From DATAUK01 sp036268295 (lineage in GTDB: Bacteria; Actinomycetota; Actinomycetes; JAFAQI01), in NCBI GenBank assembly GCA_036268295.1, contig DATAUK010000023.1:1-36015 (forward strand): a DNA stretch of 36,015 nucleotides, given 5' to 3'. The position numbers and the translations under genes were made by a program. The notes under the pieces were generated by a model, which saw only the letters and a program-made list of their open reading frames with translations, was not told the origin of the DNA and searched no databases. Numbering within the stretch: position 1 is the stretch's first letter; the number at the start of each line of letters is the position of its first letter. This document shows positions 24,626 to 32,348 of the stretch, piece by piece.

Positions 24626-24696
24626 CCGCCACGCTCGTCAGTGTCATGCCAGTGGCAGGTGCGCGACGTGCCAGCGACCCAGGTCATGGTGTCGAC

Positions 24697-25011
24697 ATGA
24701 CATACGCGATTGAAGCTGAAGGCCTGGTCAAGCGCTTCGGCGAGACGGTGGCGCTGGACGGGATCGATCTCGCGGCGCGGGAGGGCACCGTGCTCGGCGT
24801 GCTCGGACCCAACGGCGCCGGCAAGACGACGGCGGTCCGCGTGCTCGCCACTCTGCTCCGCGCCGATGCCGGTACGGCGCGGGTCGCCGGGCTCGACGTC
24901 GTCAAGGACGCCCACGCGGTGCGCCAGCAGGTCGGGCTGACCGGACAGTACGCCTCGGTCGACGAGGATCGTCGCTTCCGAGCCGTGGACACGGCGTCAT
25001 TATTTCAGTGA
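24697..25011 (+). pseudogene. Truncated DrrA-type ABC ATPase
   Basis: The first 91 residues are a normal daunorubicin-resistance-type ATPase start: IEAEGLVKRFGETVALDGIDL, Walker A GPNGAGKT (37-44), and VGLTGQYASVDED just after the Q-loop region. Homology then stops near base 24970; 13 unrelated residues lead to a TGA. Signature, Walker B and H-loop are all missing, so the product cannot work as an ATPase. No permease partner follows; the next gene is on the other strand. An 11-bp palindrome TGCCAGTGGCA at 24647-24657 could be a leftover operator. Confidence 0.8.
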
Positions 25012-25050
25012 CGGGCAGACTCCGTCGTACGCCGAGGTGGCTGCGAACTG

Positions 25051-26364
25051 TTACCGGCTGAAGTTGGTGACCGTCCATTTGCGGCCGGAGTCCAAGCTGG
25101 TTGCAAAGACGCCTGCCGTCCCGCTCGCGCTGGTGCCGACCCCGACCACGGTCTGGGTCTTGATGAAGCCGACAAAGCCGAGTTGGACGCCCCCGGGTGG
25201 CTGGTCGGAAAGCCACGTCTTACCGCCGTTGTGAGTGACCTGGGCACCGCCGCGGGAGGTGCCGACGATGATGTCGTTCTCGCTGCCGGCCGCAAATGTC
25301 TGCGGCGCACCGCCGGCTGCCGGACTCGCGGCGGTCTGGGTCCAGGTCTTGCCCGTGTTGACGCTCAGGTACGTCTGCTGCGATTCGCCGCCGCCGCTGG
25401 TCCGATAGCTGCAGACGGCGTAGATGCCTGGCCGGTTGAGGGTGGTCAGCAGGACGTGTTGCGGCGCGCCGGCGCTTGCCGGGCACGGACTGGGCTGCTC
25501 CTGCCAGTCCGTGCCGTTGCGCGAAGTCCAGAACGCAGCATCTCCGGCGACCACATAGACCTGGTTCTGGTTCACCGCGATCGAGTCGGCGCCGGGCTGG
25601 CTCGACATGGCGGCGACCTTGGTCACCGCCTGCAGATCCGAACTGGCCGGCGCGGCGGTGTAGAGCGCGACGGTGGGCGCGTTCTCGGTCTTGCGTACCA
25701 GTGCCCACACCCGGTGGTTGTGGGTGGCTTCGAGGTCGTCGATGTAGCCGGGCGACGCGGCCTCACTCCAGCTCCCGCCGGCGTTATGGGTGACGAAGTA
25801 TTTCGCGCCGAAGACGAAGCCGGTCGTAGCGGAGGAATACCGGATCTGGCTGTCGCCGTCGTGGCCGCTGGTTGCGACTGAGTTGTCGACCGCAGGTGCT
25901 GGCAGCTTGGTCCAGGTCTCACCGGCGTCCCAGGTTTGCGCGATGACGCCTTGCGGCGAGCGCCCGATGTTGCCCCAGGCGTAGCCGTGCTGCTGCGACA
26001 CGAAGCTCACTGATGCCGGGAGAAAGCCGACCAGGTCATCCGGAACCGCGGGTGCACTCGACGGCGCTGGCGCGGTCGGGATCGGTGACCGCTTTACGGT
26101 GTGCCGCGGCAGGTTCGGGAGCGCATTCTGCGAGCTGGTGAGCGACTGAATCGAAGTGCCGTTGTTGTGGTCGGCGCGCACCGCAATCATCGCCGGCACG
26201 GCACCGGCAACCACCACCACTCCGGCCGCAACCGACAGGCTGGCCTTCACCCACTTGCGGCGACTGGCCCGGCGGCTGATCTTCTCCCAGCTGTGATCCG
26301 GCGGCGCGAGCCGCTCGGCCGGCTGGCGCAGCAGCGCCTCGAGGTCGCGTTCGTCCGGCGTCAT
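25051..26364 (-). CDS. Membrane-anchored beta-propeller protein, likely anti-sigma factor
   Basis: A 437-residue protein. A short acidic cytoplasmic segment (1-35, ERDLEALLRQPAERLAPPDHSWEKISRRASRRK) is followed by one membrane helix (about 38-62) and a Ser/Pro-rich linker. An extracellular domain of about 320 residues has repeated Trp/Gly/Asp motifs such as TWDAGETWTKL, THNAGGSWSEA, SRNGTDWQEQ, NTGKTWTQT, THNGGKTWLS and DSGRKWTV. These are BNR/sialidase-type propeller blades. Its ATG overlaps the stop of the ECF sigma gene, the usual position of a cognate anti-sigma factor. No zinc-binding anti-sigma (ZAS) motif is present, so the role is inferred from topology and position. Confidence 0.72.
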   Translation of the reverse strand: MTPDERDLEALLRQPAERLAPPDHSWEKISRRASRRKWVKASLSVAAGVVVVAGAVPAMIAVRADHNNGTSIQSLTSSQNALPNLPRHTVKRSPIPTAPAPSSAPAVPDDLVGFLPASVSFVSQQHGYAWGNIGRSPQGVIAQTWDAGETWTKLPAPAVDNSVATSGHDGDSQIRYSSATTGFVFGAKYFVTHNAGGSWSEAASPGYIDDLEATHNHRVWALVRKTENAPTVALYTAAPASSDLQAVTKVAAMSSQPGADSIAVNQNQVYVVAGDAAFWTSRNGTDWQEQPSPCPASAGAPQHVLLTTLNRPGIYAVCSYRTSGGGESQQTYLSVNTGKTWTQTAASPAAGGAPQTFAAGSENDIIVGTSRGGAQVTHNGGKTWLSDQPPGGVQLGFVGFIKTQTVVGVGTSASGTAGVFATSLDSGRKWTVTNFSR

Positions 26365-26906
26365 TTGTCTTCCAGGAGAACGAGAAGCTTCGCCCGCGCG
26401 TCGTACAGGTCGCGCTTGACCGTGCCCGGCGCCACCCCGAGTGCGTGCGCGACGGCGTCGACCGGCATGTCGGCGAAGTAATGCAGCACCACCACCTGCT
26501 GCAGTCGTTTCGGCAGGCCCTCGACGACCATCCGCAGCTCCGGCGCCGGTGCGGCGGCGGTCTTCATCGTGGTGACGGTCTTGCGGATCGCGGCCCGCTC
26601 GCGCTCGCTGCGCCGCCACCGGTCCCGGACCAGGTTGAGGGCGGTGGTGTAGAGGTAGGCGCGCGGATCGGTCACCGTGGTCCAGCGGCCGAGCAGCCGG
26701 ACGAAGGCCTCGGCGGCGATGTCGTGGGCGACCTCTTCGTCACCGACCATGCGGCGGCACCAGCCGGCGAGTGGCGCGTAGTGGAGGCGGAACAGCGCAT
26801 CGGCGGGCTGCGCCACGTCCACTTCCGCAGCCTCCCAGGCGCTCACCACTGCAACATCCACGCTGCTAAGACGGTGATGCGAGTCGGTTGGTTGGTATTT
26901 GCTCAT
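26361..26906 (-). CDS. ECF-type RNA polymerase sigma factor
   Basis: A 181-residue group 4 sigma factor. Region 2 runs from ADALFRLHYAPLAGWCRRMVGDEEVAHDIAAEAFVRLLGRW to DPRAYLYTTALNLVRDRWRR. Region 4 is LPKRLQQVVVLHYFADMPVDAVAHALGVAPGTVKRDLYDARAKL, with the helix-turn-helix at its end. A 35-residue N-terminal extension precedes region 2. ATG 26906 overlaps the quinone oxidoreductase stop (ATGA); a GTG further in is possible because no Shine-Dalgarno is evident. It should direct polymerase to its own regulon, controlled by the downstream membrane protein. Confidence 0.9.
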   Translation of the reverse strand: MSKYQPTDSHHRLSSVDVAVVSAWEAAEVDVAQPADALFRLHYAPLAGWCRRMVGDEEVAHDIAAEAFVRLLGRWTTVTDPRAYLYTTALNLVRDRWRRSERERAAIRKTVTTMKTAAAPAPELRMVVEGLPKRLQQVVVLHYFADMPVDAVAHALGVAPGTVKRDLYDARAKLLVLLEDK

Positions 26907-27883
26907 GGAACTGTGAGCAGCACCTTCCCGACATGCCCGCTTTCGTCGACCAACTGGTGCGCCTCGGCGACGCGGTCCATCGGGTACGACGCCTCGACGA
27001 TCGGGCGGACCCGACCGTCGGCGATCAGCGGCCACAGGCCCTCGACCACCGAGCGGCAGATCGCGGCCTTCTCGGTCAACGGGCGGCCACGCAGCGACGT
27101 GGCGTGGATGCTGCCGCGCTTGCGGAGCAGGGCGCCGAGGTCGAGCTCGCCGCGGCTGCCGCCCTGCATGCCGATGCAGACCAGCCGGCCGCCGCTGGCG
27201 AGGACCTCGGTGTTGCGTTCGAGGTATGCCGCGCCCATGATGTCGAGAATCACGTCGGCACCACCGTCGTCGGTGGCGGCTCGGACCGCTTCGACGAAGT
27301 CCTCGTTCCGGTAGTTCACCGCGACGTCCGCGCCCAGCTCTCGGCAGCGGGCCAGCTTCGCGGGAGTGCCCGCCGTCGTGACGACCGTCGCCCCGAGCGC
27401 CTTGCCGACCTGGATCGCCATCGTGCCGATCCCGCTCGAGCCGCCGTGCACGAGCAGCACATCGCCGGCAGCGAGCTCGGCGATCTGGACCAGGTTCGAC
27501 CAGACCGTGCACGCGACCTCGGGCAGCCCGCCTGCGGTCTCGAGATCGACTGCCTCGGGCACCGGCATGCACTGACCGGCCGGGACCGCGACCCGCTCTG
27601 CCTGGGCGCCGCCGGCGAGAAGCGCGCAGACCTCGTCGCCCACCGACCAGCCGATGACCCCGCCGCCGAGCGCCCGGATCCGGCCGCTGCACTCGAGACC
27701 GAGGACGTCAGAGATTCCGGCCGGTGGCGGGTAGAAGCCCATCCGCTGCAACAGGTCTGCCCGGTTGACCGCGCTCGCGACGACGTCGATCAACACCTCT
27801 CCGGCGGCCGGCTCCGGGTCGTCGACCTCGGCCCAGCGAAGGACCCCGGTGTCGCCGTGCCCGTCGCAGACCACCGCATGCAT
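26903..27883 (-). CDS. Zinc-independent NAD(P)H:quinone oxidoreductase, PIG3-like
   Basis: A 326-residue medium-chain dehydrogenase/reductase without zinc ligands. Landmarks are AVNRADLLQRMGFYPPPAG, VLGLECSGRI, PEVACTVWSNLV, the NADPH-binding VLLVHGGSSGIGTMAIQVGKALGA, and the C-terminal YPMDRVAEAHQLVDESGHVGKVLL. This is the PIG3/TIGR02824 pattern of enzymes that reduce quinones with NADPH. TACGGT ends 6 nt before the ATG, giving a likely leaderless promoter for the three-gene unit. The stop overlaps the sigma-factor start. Confidence 0.92.
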   Translation of the reverse strand: MHAVVCDGHGDTGVLRWAEVDDPEPAAGEVLIDVVASAVNRADLLQRMGFYPPPAGISDVLGLECSGRIRALGGGVIGWSVGDEVCALLAGGAQAERVAVPAGQCMPVPEAVDLETAGGLPEVACTVWSNLVQIAELAAGDVLLVHGGSSGIGTMAIQVGKALGATVVTTAGTPAKLARCRELGADVAVNYRNEDFVEAVRAATDDGGADVILDIMGAAYLERNTEVLASGGRLVCIGMQGGSRGELDLGALLRKRGSIHATSLRGRPLTEKAAICRSVVEGLWPLIADGRVRPIVEASYPMDRVAEAHQLVDESGHVGKVLLTVP

Positions 27884-27889
27884 GGCTGA

Positions 27890-27895
27890 ACCGTA
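27890..27895 (-). promoter_or_regulatory. Putative -10 box of the quinone oxidoreductase-sigma-propeller unit
   Basis: TACGGT on the minus strand, 6 nt before the ATG at 27883, in the 37-nt gap after the ABC exporter. Confidence 0.35.
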
Positions 27896-27920
27896 GTCGG
27901 TCAGCCGGTCGACGGTGGCG

Positions 27921-30900
27921 TCACGCGCTGCGGGATCCGGCGGTGAACGCGCTCCACATCCGGCCGTAGACGCCGCCGGCCTCGAGCAGCTCGTGGTGAC
28001 TGCCGTCCTCGACGATGCAGCCGGCGTCGACGACCAGGATTCGGTCGGCGGTGCGCGCGGTCTGCAACCGGTGGGCGATCACGATCGAGGTGCGGCCGCT
28101 TGCGACGACGTCGATGGCTCTGGTCACGACCGCCTCGGCCGAGAGGTCCAAGGTCGCGGTCGCCTCGTCGAGCAGCAGGATCGCCGGGTCGACCAGCAGC
28201 GCACGAGCCAGGCAGACCAACTGACGCTGCCCCGCCGACAACGACCGGCCGCGCTCGGAGAGCTGGGTGTCATAGCGGCCCGGCAGCGAATCGGTCCATG
28301 CCGCGAGGCCGACCTCGCGGCAGACCTCGTCGATCTCTGCGTCGGTCGCGTCCGGACGGCCGTACGCGACGTTGTCGCGGATCGTCCCGGTGAACAGGAA
28401 TGGTTCCTGCGGGACGTATCCGAGCTGCTGGCGGTAGGCCGTCGGATCGAGGTCGCGAAGGTCGTGACCGTCGACGAGCACCCGGCCGGCGGTCGGGTCG
28501 TAGAACCGCGCGGCCAGCTTCATCAACGTGCTCTTGCCGGCGCCGGTCCGCCCGACCAGGGCGACCCGCTGCCCGGCGGGGACCACGACGTCGATGCCGC
28601 GCAGCGCCTCGGTGCTCGCTCGCCGGTAGCGGTAGTGCACGGCCTCGAACCGCAGCTCACCGTCGAGGTCGGCGATCGCCACCGGCTGAGCCGGCGCGGG
28701 CGTGGCGGTCGGCTCGGCGAGCAAGCCGCGCAGCTTGCGCATGCCGGCCCGCGCTTGCTGGTAGGAGTCGAACACCTGCGAGAGCTGCTGGATCGGTGCG
28801 AAGAACAGCGTCAGATAGAGCACGAACTCGATGAGTACGGCGGCAAACGCCGGGTTGTCACGCAGCCGGCTGACCCCGAGCGCAAGAACGAGTGCGGTTG
28901 CGATTTGCTGGAGCAGCTCGGTGAAAGCGACGTACCAGATCTGGATCGAAAGCGCGTTGAGCCCGGCTCGGCGGTTGATGCCGACGAGGTCGACGTAGTT
29001 GGCGAGATCGCGCTCCTCGCGGGTGTGGGCCTGGGTCACACGCACGCCGCCGAGCGACTCGGCGAACGAGGCGTTGACGGTCGCGATCGTGTCGCGCTGA
29101 TGGTCGTAGGCCACGGTCGAGCGCTTCTGGTACCAGATCGTCGCGACCACCATCGGCGGCAGGACCGACATCGCGATCAGGCCGAGCCGCAGGTCGGTCA
29201 GGAGCAGGACGACGGCGACGCCAACCAGCGTCGCGATCGACACGACCGCGTTGAGCAGGCCGTTCTGCACCAGGCTCGACAGCGTGTCGACGTCACTCGT
29301 CACTCGGGTGAGGATCCGGCCGGTCAGCTCAGACTCGTAGAAGTCCATACCGAGCCGCTGCAGGTGCGCGAACACCCGCACCCGTAGCGCTGCGAGCAGC
29401 CGCTCGCTGGACTGTCCGGTCGTGACCGCCGACGCCCACATGTCCCACCAGTCGAACAGCGACACCACCGCGAAGATCACGGCGATCACCACTAGAGCAT
29501 GGAGCGAGTGCTTCGCCACGCCGTGCTCGACCGCGTCGTGGATCAGGTTTGGTTGGGCGAGCGTCGCCAGGGCGTCGCCGACGACCAGCGCGAGACTGAG
29601 GCCGAGGATCATCCGTTGCCGGTGCAGCAGCCGGCGCAAGGTGAGCGGTGCTTGGTCAGCGGCGGCCTCCTCGACCAGCCCCTCGGGCAGCGCGTCGTTC
29701 GCCGGCGGCAACGCTGCCAGCTGTGCCGTCAGGTCGGCACTCGGCGCGAGGAGTCCGACCAGCCGGGAGCCGCCACCACCGCTGACCCGGCTCATCACGA
29801 CCGGCGGCCGGCCGTGCGACGTGACCGCGTGGGTCACTCGCCGGCGGGGGGTGTCGGCCCTGGTTGTGGTCGGGCTCAGCAGCGAGCTGGTCACTGGCGC
29901 CGCTTCGAGCAGCTCGCGGTAGCGGGCATTGCTCTCGATCAGCTCGTCGTGGGTGCCGGTGGCGATGATCCGGCCGGCTTCGAGCAGCACTACCCGGTCG
30001 GCCAGTCGCGCGGTCGACTCGCGATGAGCGATCAACAGCATCGTGCGGTCGGCATGCCAGCGCCTGAGCTCGGCGTGGATGTCAGCCTCGACGGCGGCGT
30101 CGACCGCGCTGGTCGCGTCGTCGAGCACCGCGATGTCGGGGTCGGCGAGCAGCAGCCGGGCCAGCGCGATCCGCTGCCGCTGGCCGCCGGACAGTGTCAA
30201 CCCGCGCTCCCCGACGACGGTGTCATAGCCGTCAGGCAGCTCGTCGATGAACTCGGCCGCCTGCGCGGCCGCCGCCGCGTCGCGGACCTCGGTGTCGGTG
30301 GCGTCCGGCCGGCCGTAGGCGATGTTCGACCGGATCGTGTCCGAGAACAGGAAGGCCTCTTCGAAGGCGATGCCGACCCGTGAGCGCACCGAGGCGAAGG
30401 TGGCGTCTCGGACGTCGGCGCCGTCGATGCAGACCCGGCCGCCGGTCGGGTCGTAGAACCGCGGTAGCAGCATCGCCAGGCTCGACTTGCCGGACCCGGA
30501 CGGGCCGACGACCGCGACCACCTCGCCGGCCGCGATCTCGAGGTCGACGCCGTCGAGCACGACCAGACCGTCGGCGTGATAGCGGAACGACACGTTCTCG
30601 AACCTGACCTGTCCCGATCCGGGCGGCAGCGGCTGTGCCGTCGGCGACTCGTGCATCGTCAGTGGCGTCTCGAGGACGGCCACCAGCCGTTCGACCGCGG
30701 CCCGCGCCTGTTGTGCGAGCGCCATGACCGCGCCGATCATCCGAGCCGGTGCCGCCAGTTGGACGAGGTACGTCGTACACGCCAGGAAGGTGCCGAGCGA
30801 GAGCCGGTGATGCAGCGCGAGGTAGCCACCGATCAGGATGACGCCGAACTGGCCAAGCGCCGGAACGCTCTGCAGCACCGCGGTGAACTCGGCCCGCTGG

Positions 30901-31694
30901 CGGGCGGCGCGCATCCGGCCGGCGTACATGCTCCGGACCGCGCCGATGACCCGCTGCGTCTCGGCGGCTTCCTGGCCGAAGCCCTTGACCACCCGGACTC
31001 CGGTGACGGCCTCTTCGACGCCGTTGGTCAGCTCGGCCTCGCGCTGCGAGGCGTCCCAGCTCGAGGCGAAGACGCCGGCGCGAGAACGCGCCCCGACGTA
31101 GGTGGTCAGTGGCACCGTGATCAGGGCCACCAGCCCGATCGGCCAGGATAGGAAGAACATCGCGACGATGCTGGCCACCAGCTGAAGTGCGTTGGCCACG
31201 ACTTGCGGACCCCAGGCCAGGAACTGCTGGACCAGAGACAGGTCGGCGCTGGCGCGGGAGACGAGCTGACCGGTCCTCAGCTGGTCGAGCGCGGTCGGGT
31301 CGAGGGTCACCAGGTGGTCGTAGAGCCGGGTGCGCAACCGGGCTTGGACGTCGTAGCTGACCCGCCCCGCCCGCCAGCGACGAGCCCGGGTCGAGAAGAA
31401 CCGCAGTGCGCCGAGTCCGAACAGCACGATCAACCAGCCGGTGACGCCCGGTCGACTCGGGTCGAGGCCGTCGTCGACGACGATGCGGGACACCAGTGGC
31501 GTCGCGGTGATGATCGCGGTGGTGAGGAACGCGGCGGCGACGCTGACGATCAGCAGCCGCTTGGCCGGGCCGACGAACGTCCAGAGCAGCCGCAGCCAGC
31601 CGGCACTGCGGTCGCCGCGATCGATCGGGTCAGGGTTCGCCGGGGACGCTTTCGCTGGGTCAGGGTTCGCTGGGGAAGAGGTTGCCGTCGTCAC
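27921..31694 (-). CDS. Single-chain ABC exporter with two TMD-NBD halves
   Basis: A 1257-residue exporter fusing two half-transporters. Half 1: membrane domain about 40-335; Walker A GPSGSGKS 397-404; LSGGQ 501-505; Walker B ending Asp525-Asp526; His557. A linker of about 90 residues follows. Half 2: membrane domain about 695-970; Walker A GRTGAGKS 1048-1055; LSAGQ 1152-1156; Asp1176-Glu1177; His1208. In half 1 the catalytic Glu is Asp526 and the Q-loop Gln is Glu445. Because each ATP site pairs one Walker A/B with the other half's signature, these changes and LSAGQ fall in the same, degenerate site. This matches heterodimeric multidrug exporters such as TM287/288 and BmrCD. Substrate unknown. 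Confidence 0.92.
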   Translation of the reverse strand: MTTATSSPANPDPAKASPANPDPIDRGDRSAGWLRLLWTFVGPAKRLLIVSVAAAFLTTAIITATPLVSRIVVDDGLDPSRPGVTGWLIVLFGLGALRFFSTRARRWRAGRVSYDVQARLRTRLYDHLVTLDPTALDQLRTGQLVSRASADLSLVQQFLAWGPQVVANALQLVASIVAMFFLSWPIGLVALITVPLTTYVGARSRAGVFASSWDASQREAELTNGVEEAVTGVRVVKGFGQEAAETQRVIGAVRSMYAGRMRAARQRAEFTAVLQSVPALGQFGVILIGGYLALHHRLSLGTFLACTTYLVQLAAPARMIGAVMALAQQARAAVERLVAVLETPLTMHESPTAQPLPPGSGQVRFENVSFRYHADGLVVLDGVDLEIAAGEVVAVVGPSGSGKSSLAMLLPRFYDPTGGRVCIDGADVRDATFASVRSRVGIAFEEAFLFSDTIRSNIAYGRPDATDTEVRDAAAAAQAAEFIDELPDGYDTVVGERGLTLSGGQRQRIALARLLLADPDIAVLDDATSAVDAAVEADIHAELRRWHADRTMLLIAHRESTARLADRVVLLEAGRIIATGTHDELIESNARYRELLEAAPVTSSLLSPTTTRADTPRRRVTHAVTSHGRPPVVMSRVSGGGGSRLVGLLAPSADLTAQLAALPPANDALPEGLVEEAAADQAPLTLRRLLHRQRMILGLSLALVVGDALATLAQPNLIHDAVEHGVAKHSLHALVVIAVIFAVVSLFDWWDMWASAVTTGQSSERLLAALRVRVFAHLQRLGMDFYESELTGRILTRVTSDVDTLSSLVQNGLLNAVVSIATLVGVAVVLLLTDLRLGLIAMSVLPPMVVATIWYQKRSTVAYDHQRDTIATVNASFAESLGGVRVTQAHTREERDLANYVDLVGINRRAGLNALSIQIWYVAFTELLQQIATALVLALGVSRLRDNPAFAAVLIEFVLYLTLFFAPIQQLSQVFDSYQQARAGMRKLRGLLAEPTATPAPAQPVAIADLDGELRFEAVHYRYRRASTEALRGIDVVVPAGQRVALVGRTGAGKSTLMKLAARFYDPTAGRVLVDGHDLRDLDPTAYRQQLGYVPQEPFLFTGTIRDNVAYGRPDATDAEIDEVCREVGLAAWTDSLPGRYDTQLSERGRSLSAGQRQLVCLARALLVDPAILLLDEATATLDLSAEAVVTRAIDVVASGRTSIVIAHRLQTARTADRILVVDAGCIVEDGSHHELLEAGGVYGRMWSAFTAGSRSA
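31627..31675. repeat. 30-bp period repeat in the exporter N terminus
   Basis: The 19-bp unit at 31627-31645 recurs at 31657-31675 with one change. It encodes two copies of SPANPDP in the disordered start of the ABC exporter. Confidence 0.7.
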
Positions 31695-31735
31695 GTCGTA
31701 CCTATCGTTTCACTGCGCAACGACAAGGCCTTCGG

Positions 31736-32257
31736 TCAGGCCGACGGGGCGCGGCGCTGGCGGAGCGCGGCGACGTTGGTGCGGGTTGCGCAGCGGGTCG
31801 AGCAGAACCGCTTCGAATGGTTGGCGGTGCCGTCGAAGAACGCGTTGTGGCAGCTGTCGGCGGCGCACCAGCCGAACCGGTCCGCGCCGAGCTCGGTGAC
31901 CGCGAGCGTCATCCCGAACAACGCCTCGCCGATCAGGATCGAGGCCACCGAGTCGTTGCGGTCGTTGACGTGCAGGTGCCAGGTCTGGGTGTCATGGCCG
32001 GAGATGCGCGGCCGCACCGGATGCGCCACCAGCAGCTCGTTCAACCGGCGTACGACGGCCTGGTCCTCGCCGGCCGCCGAGTCGTCGACGACCGCGACCA
32101 GCTCAGTCTGGAACCGACGAAGCGTGCGCAGGTCGGAAGCTGACGCGCGCGGTCGCAGCCAGTCGCGGTCGGCGAGATAGGACTGGAGCGTCTCGACCGA
32201 TCCGAGGTCCGCGCTTAGCAACCCGGCGGCATTCTCCGCGTAATGACCAAAGTCCAC
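31736..32257 (-). CDS. CGNR zinc-finger (ABATE-domain) putative regulator
   Basis: A 173-residue protein. The N-terminal ABATE-like helical domain (about 1-125) is followed by a C-terminal zinc finger, FGWCAADSCHNAFFDGTANHSKRFCSTRCATRTNVAALRQRR. This has the Cys-x4-Cys...Cys-x3-Cys spacing of the CGNR family, with CATR replacing the name-giving CGNR. These proteins are thought to bind DNA as stress-response regulators, but few have been tested. The start is GTG 32257, with TAATAT 6 nt before it. It diverges from a methyltransferase across a palindrome-rich gap that may be its own operator. Confidence 0.85.
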   Translation of the reverse strand: MDFGHYAENAAGLLSADLGSVETLQSYLADRDWLRPRASASDLRTLRRFQTELVAVVDDSAAGEDQAVVRRLNELLVAHPVRPRISGHDTQTWHLHVNDRNDSVASILIGEALFGMTLAVTELGADRFGWCAADSCHNAFFDGTANHSKRFCSTRCATRTNVAALRQRRAPSA

Positions 32258-32263
32258 TTGTAC

Positions 32264-32269
32264 ATATTA
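32264..32269 (-). promoter_or_regulatory. Putative -10 box of the CGNR gene
   Basis: TAATAT on the minus strand, 6 nt before GTG 32257; the best -10 match in the window. Confidence 0.5.
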
Positions 32270-32274
32270 CTCCC

Positions 32275-32320
32275 GACCGGTAGTGTAAGCGCTAACAGTG
32301 TTAGTTAACTGTTACCGGTC
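32275..32320. promoter_or_regulatory. Nested palindromes in a divergent promoter
   Basis: GACCGGTA (32275-32282) and TACCGGTC (32313-32320) are exact inverted repeats. Between them CTAAC (32292-32296) and GTTAG (32300-32304) flank AGT. The tract is unusually AT-rich for this DNA and lies between the CGNR and methyltransferase starts, as expected for an operator. Confidence 0.5.
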
Positions 32321-32348
32321 AGATGACCGAAAACGCGAGGAGACCGAG

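Noticed and set aside
24645..24696. Earlier in-frame start at 24646 for the truncated ATPase
   Set aside because: The added 17 residues are not homologous and would cover a palindrome that looks regulatory; ATG 24697 starts directly before the conserved IEAEGLVKRFG.
27915..29387. 490-codon plus-strand open frame
   Set aside because: Antisense to the second half of the ABC exporter; no domain.
31485..31500. GCGGGACACCAG resembling the element termini
   Set aside because: Lies inside the ABC exporter coding sequence, has no partner arm, and lacks CTAG.
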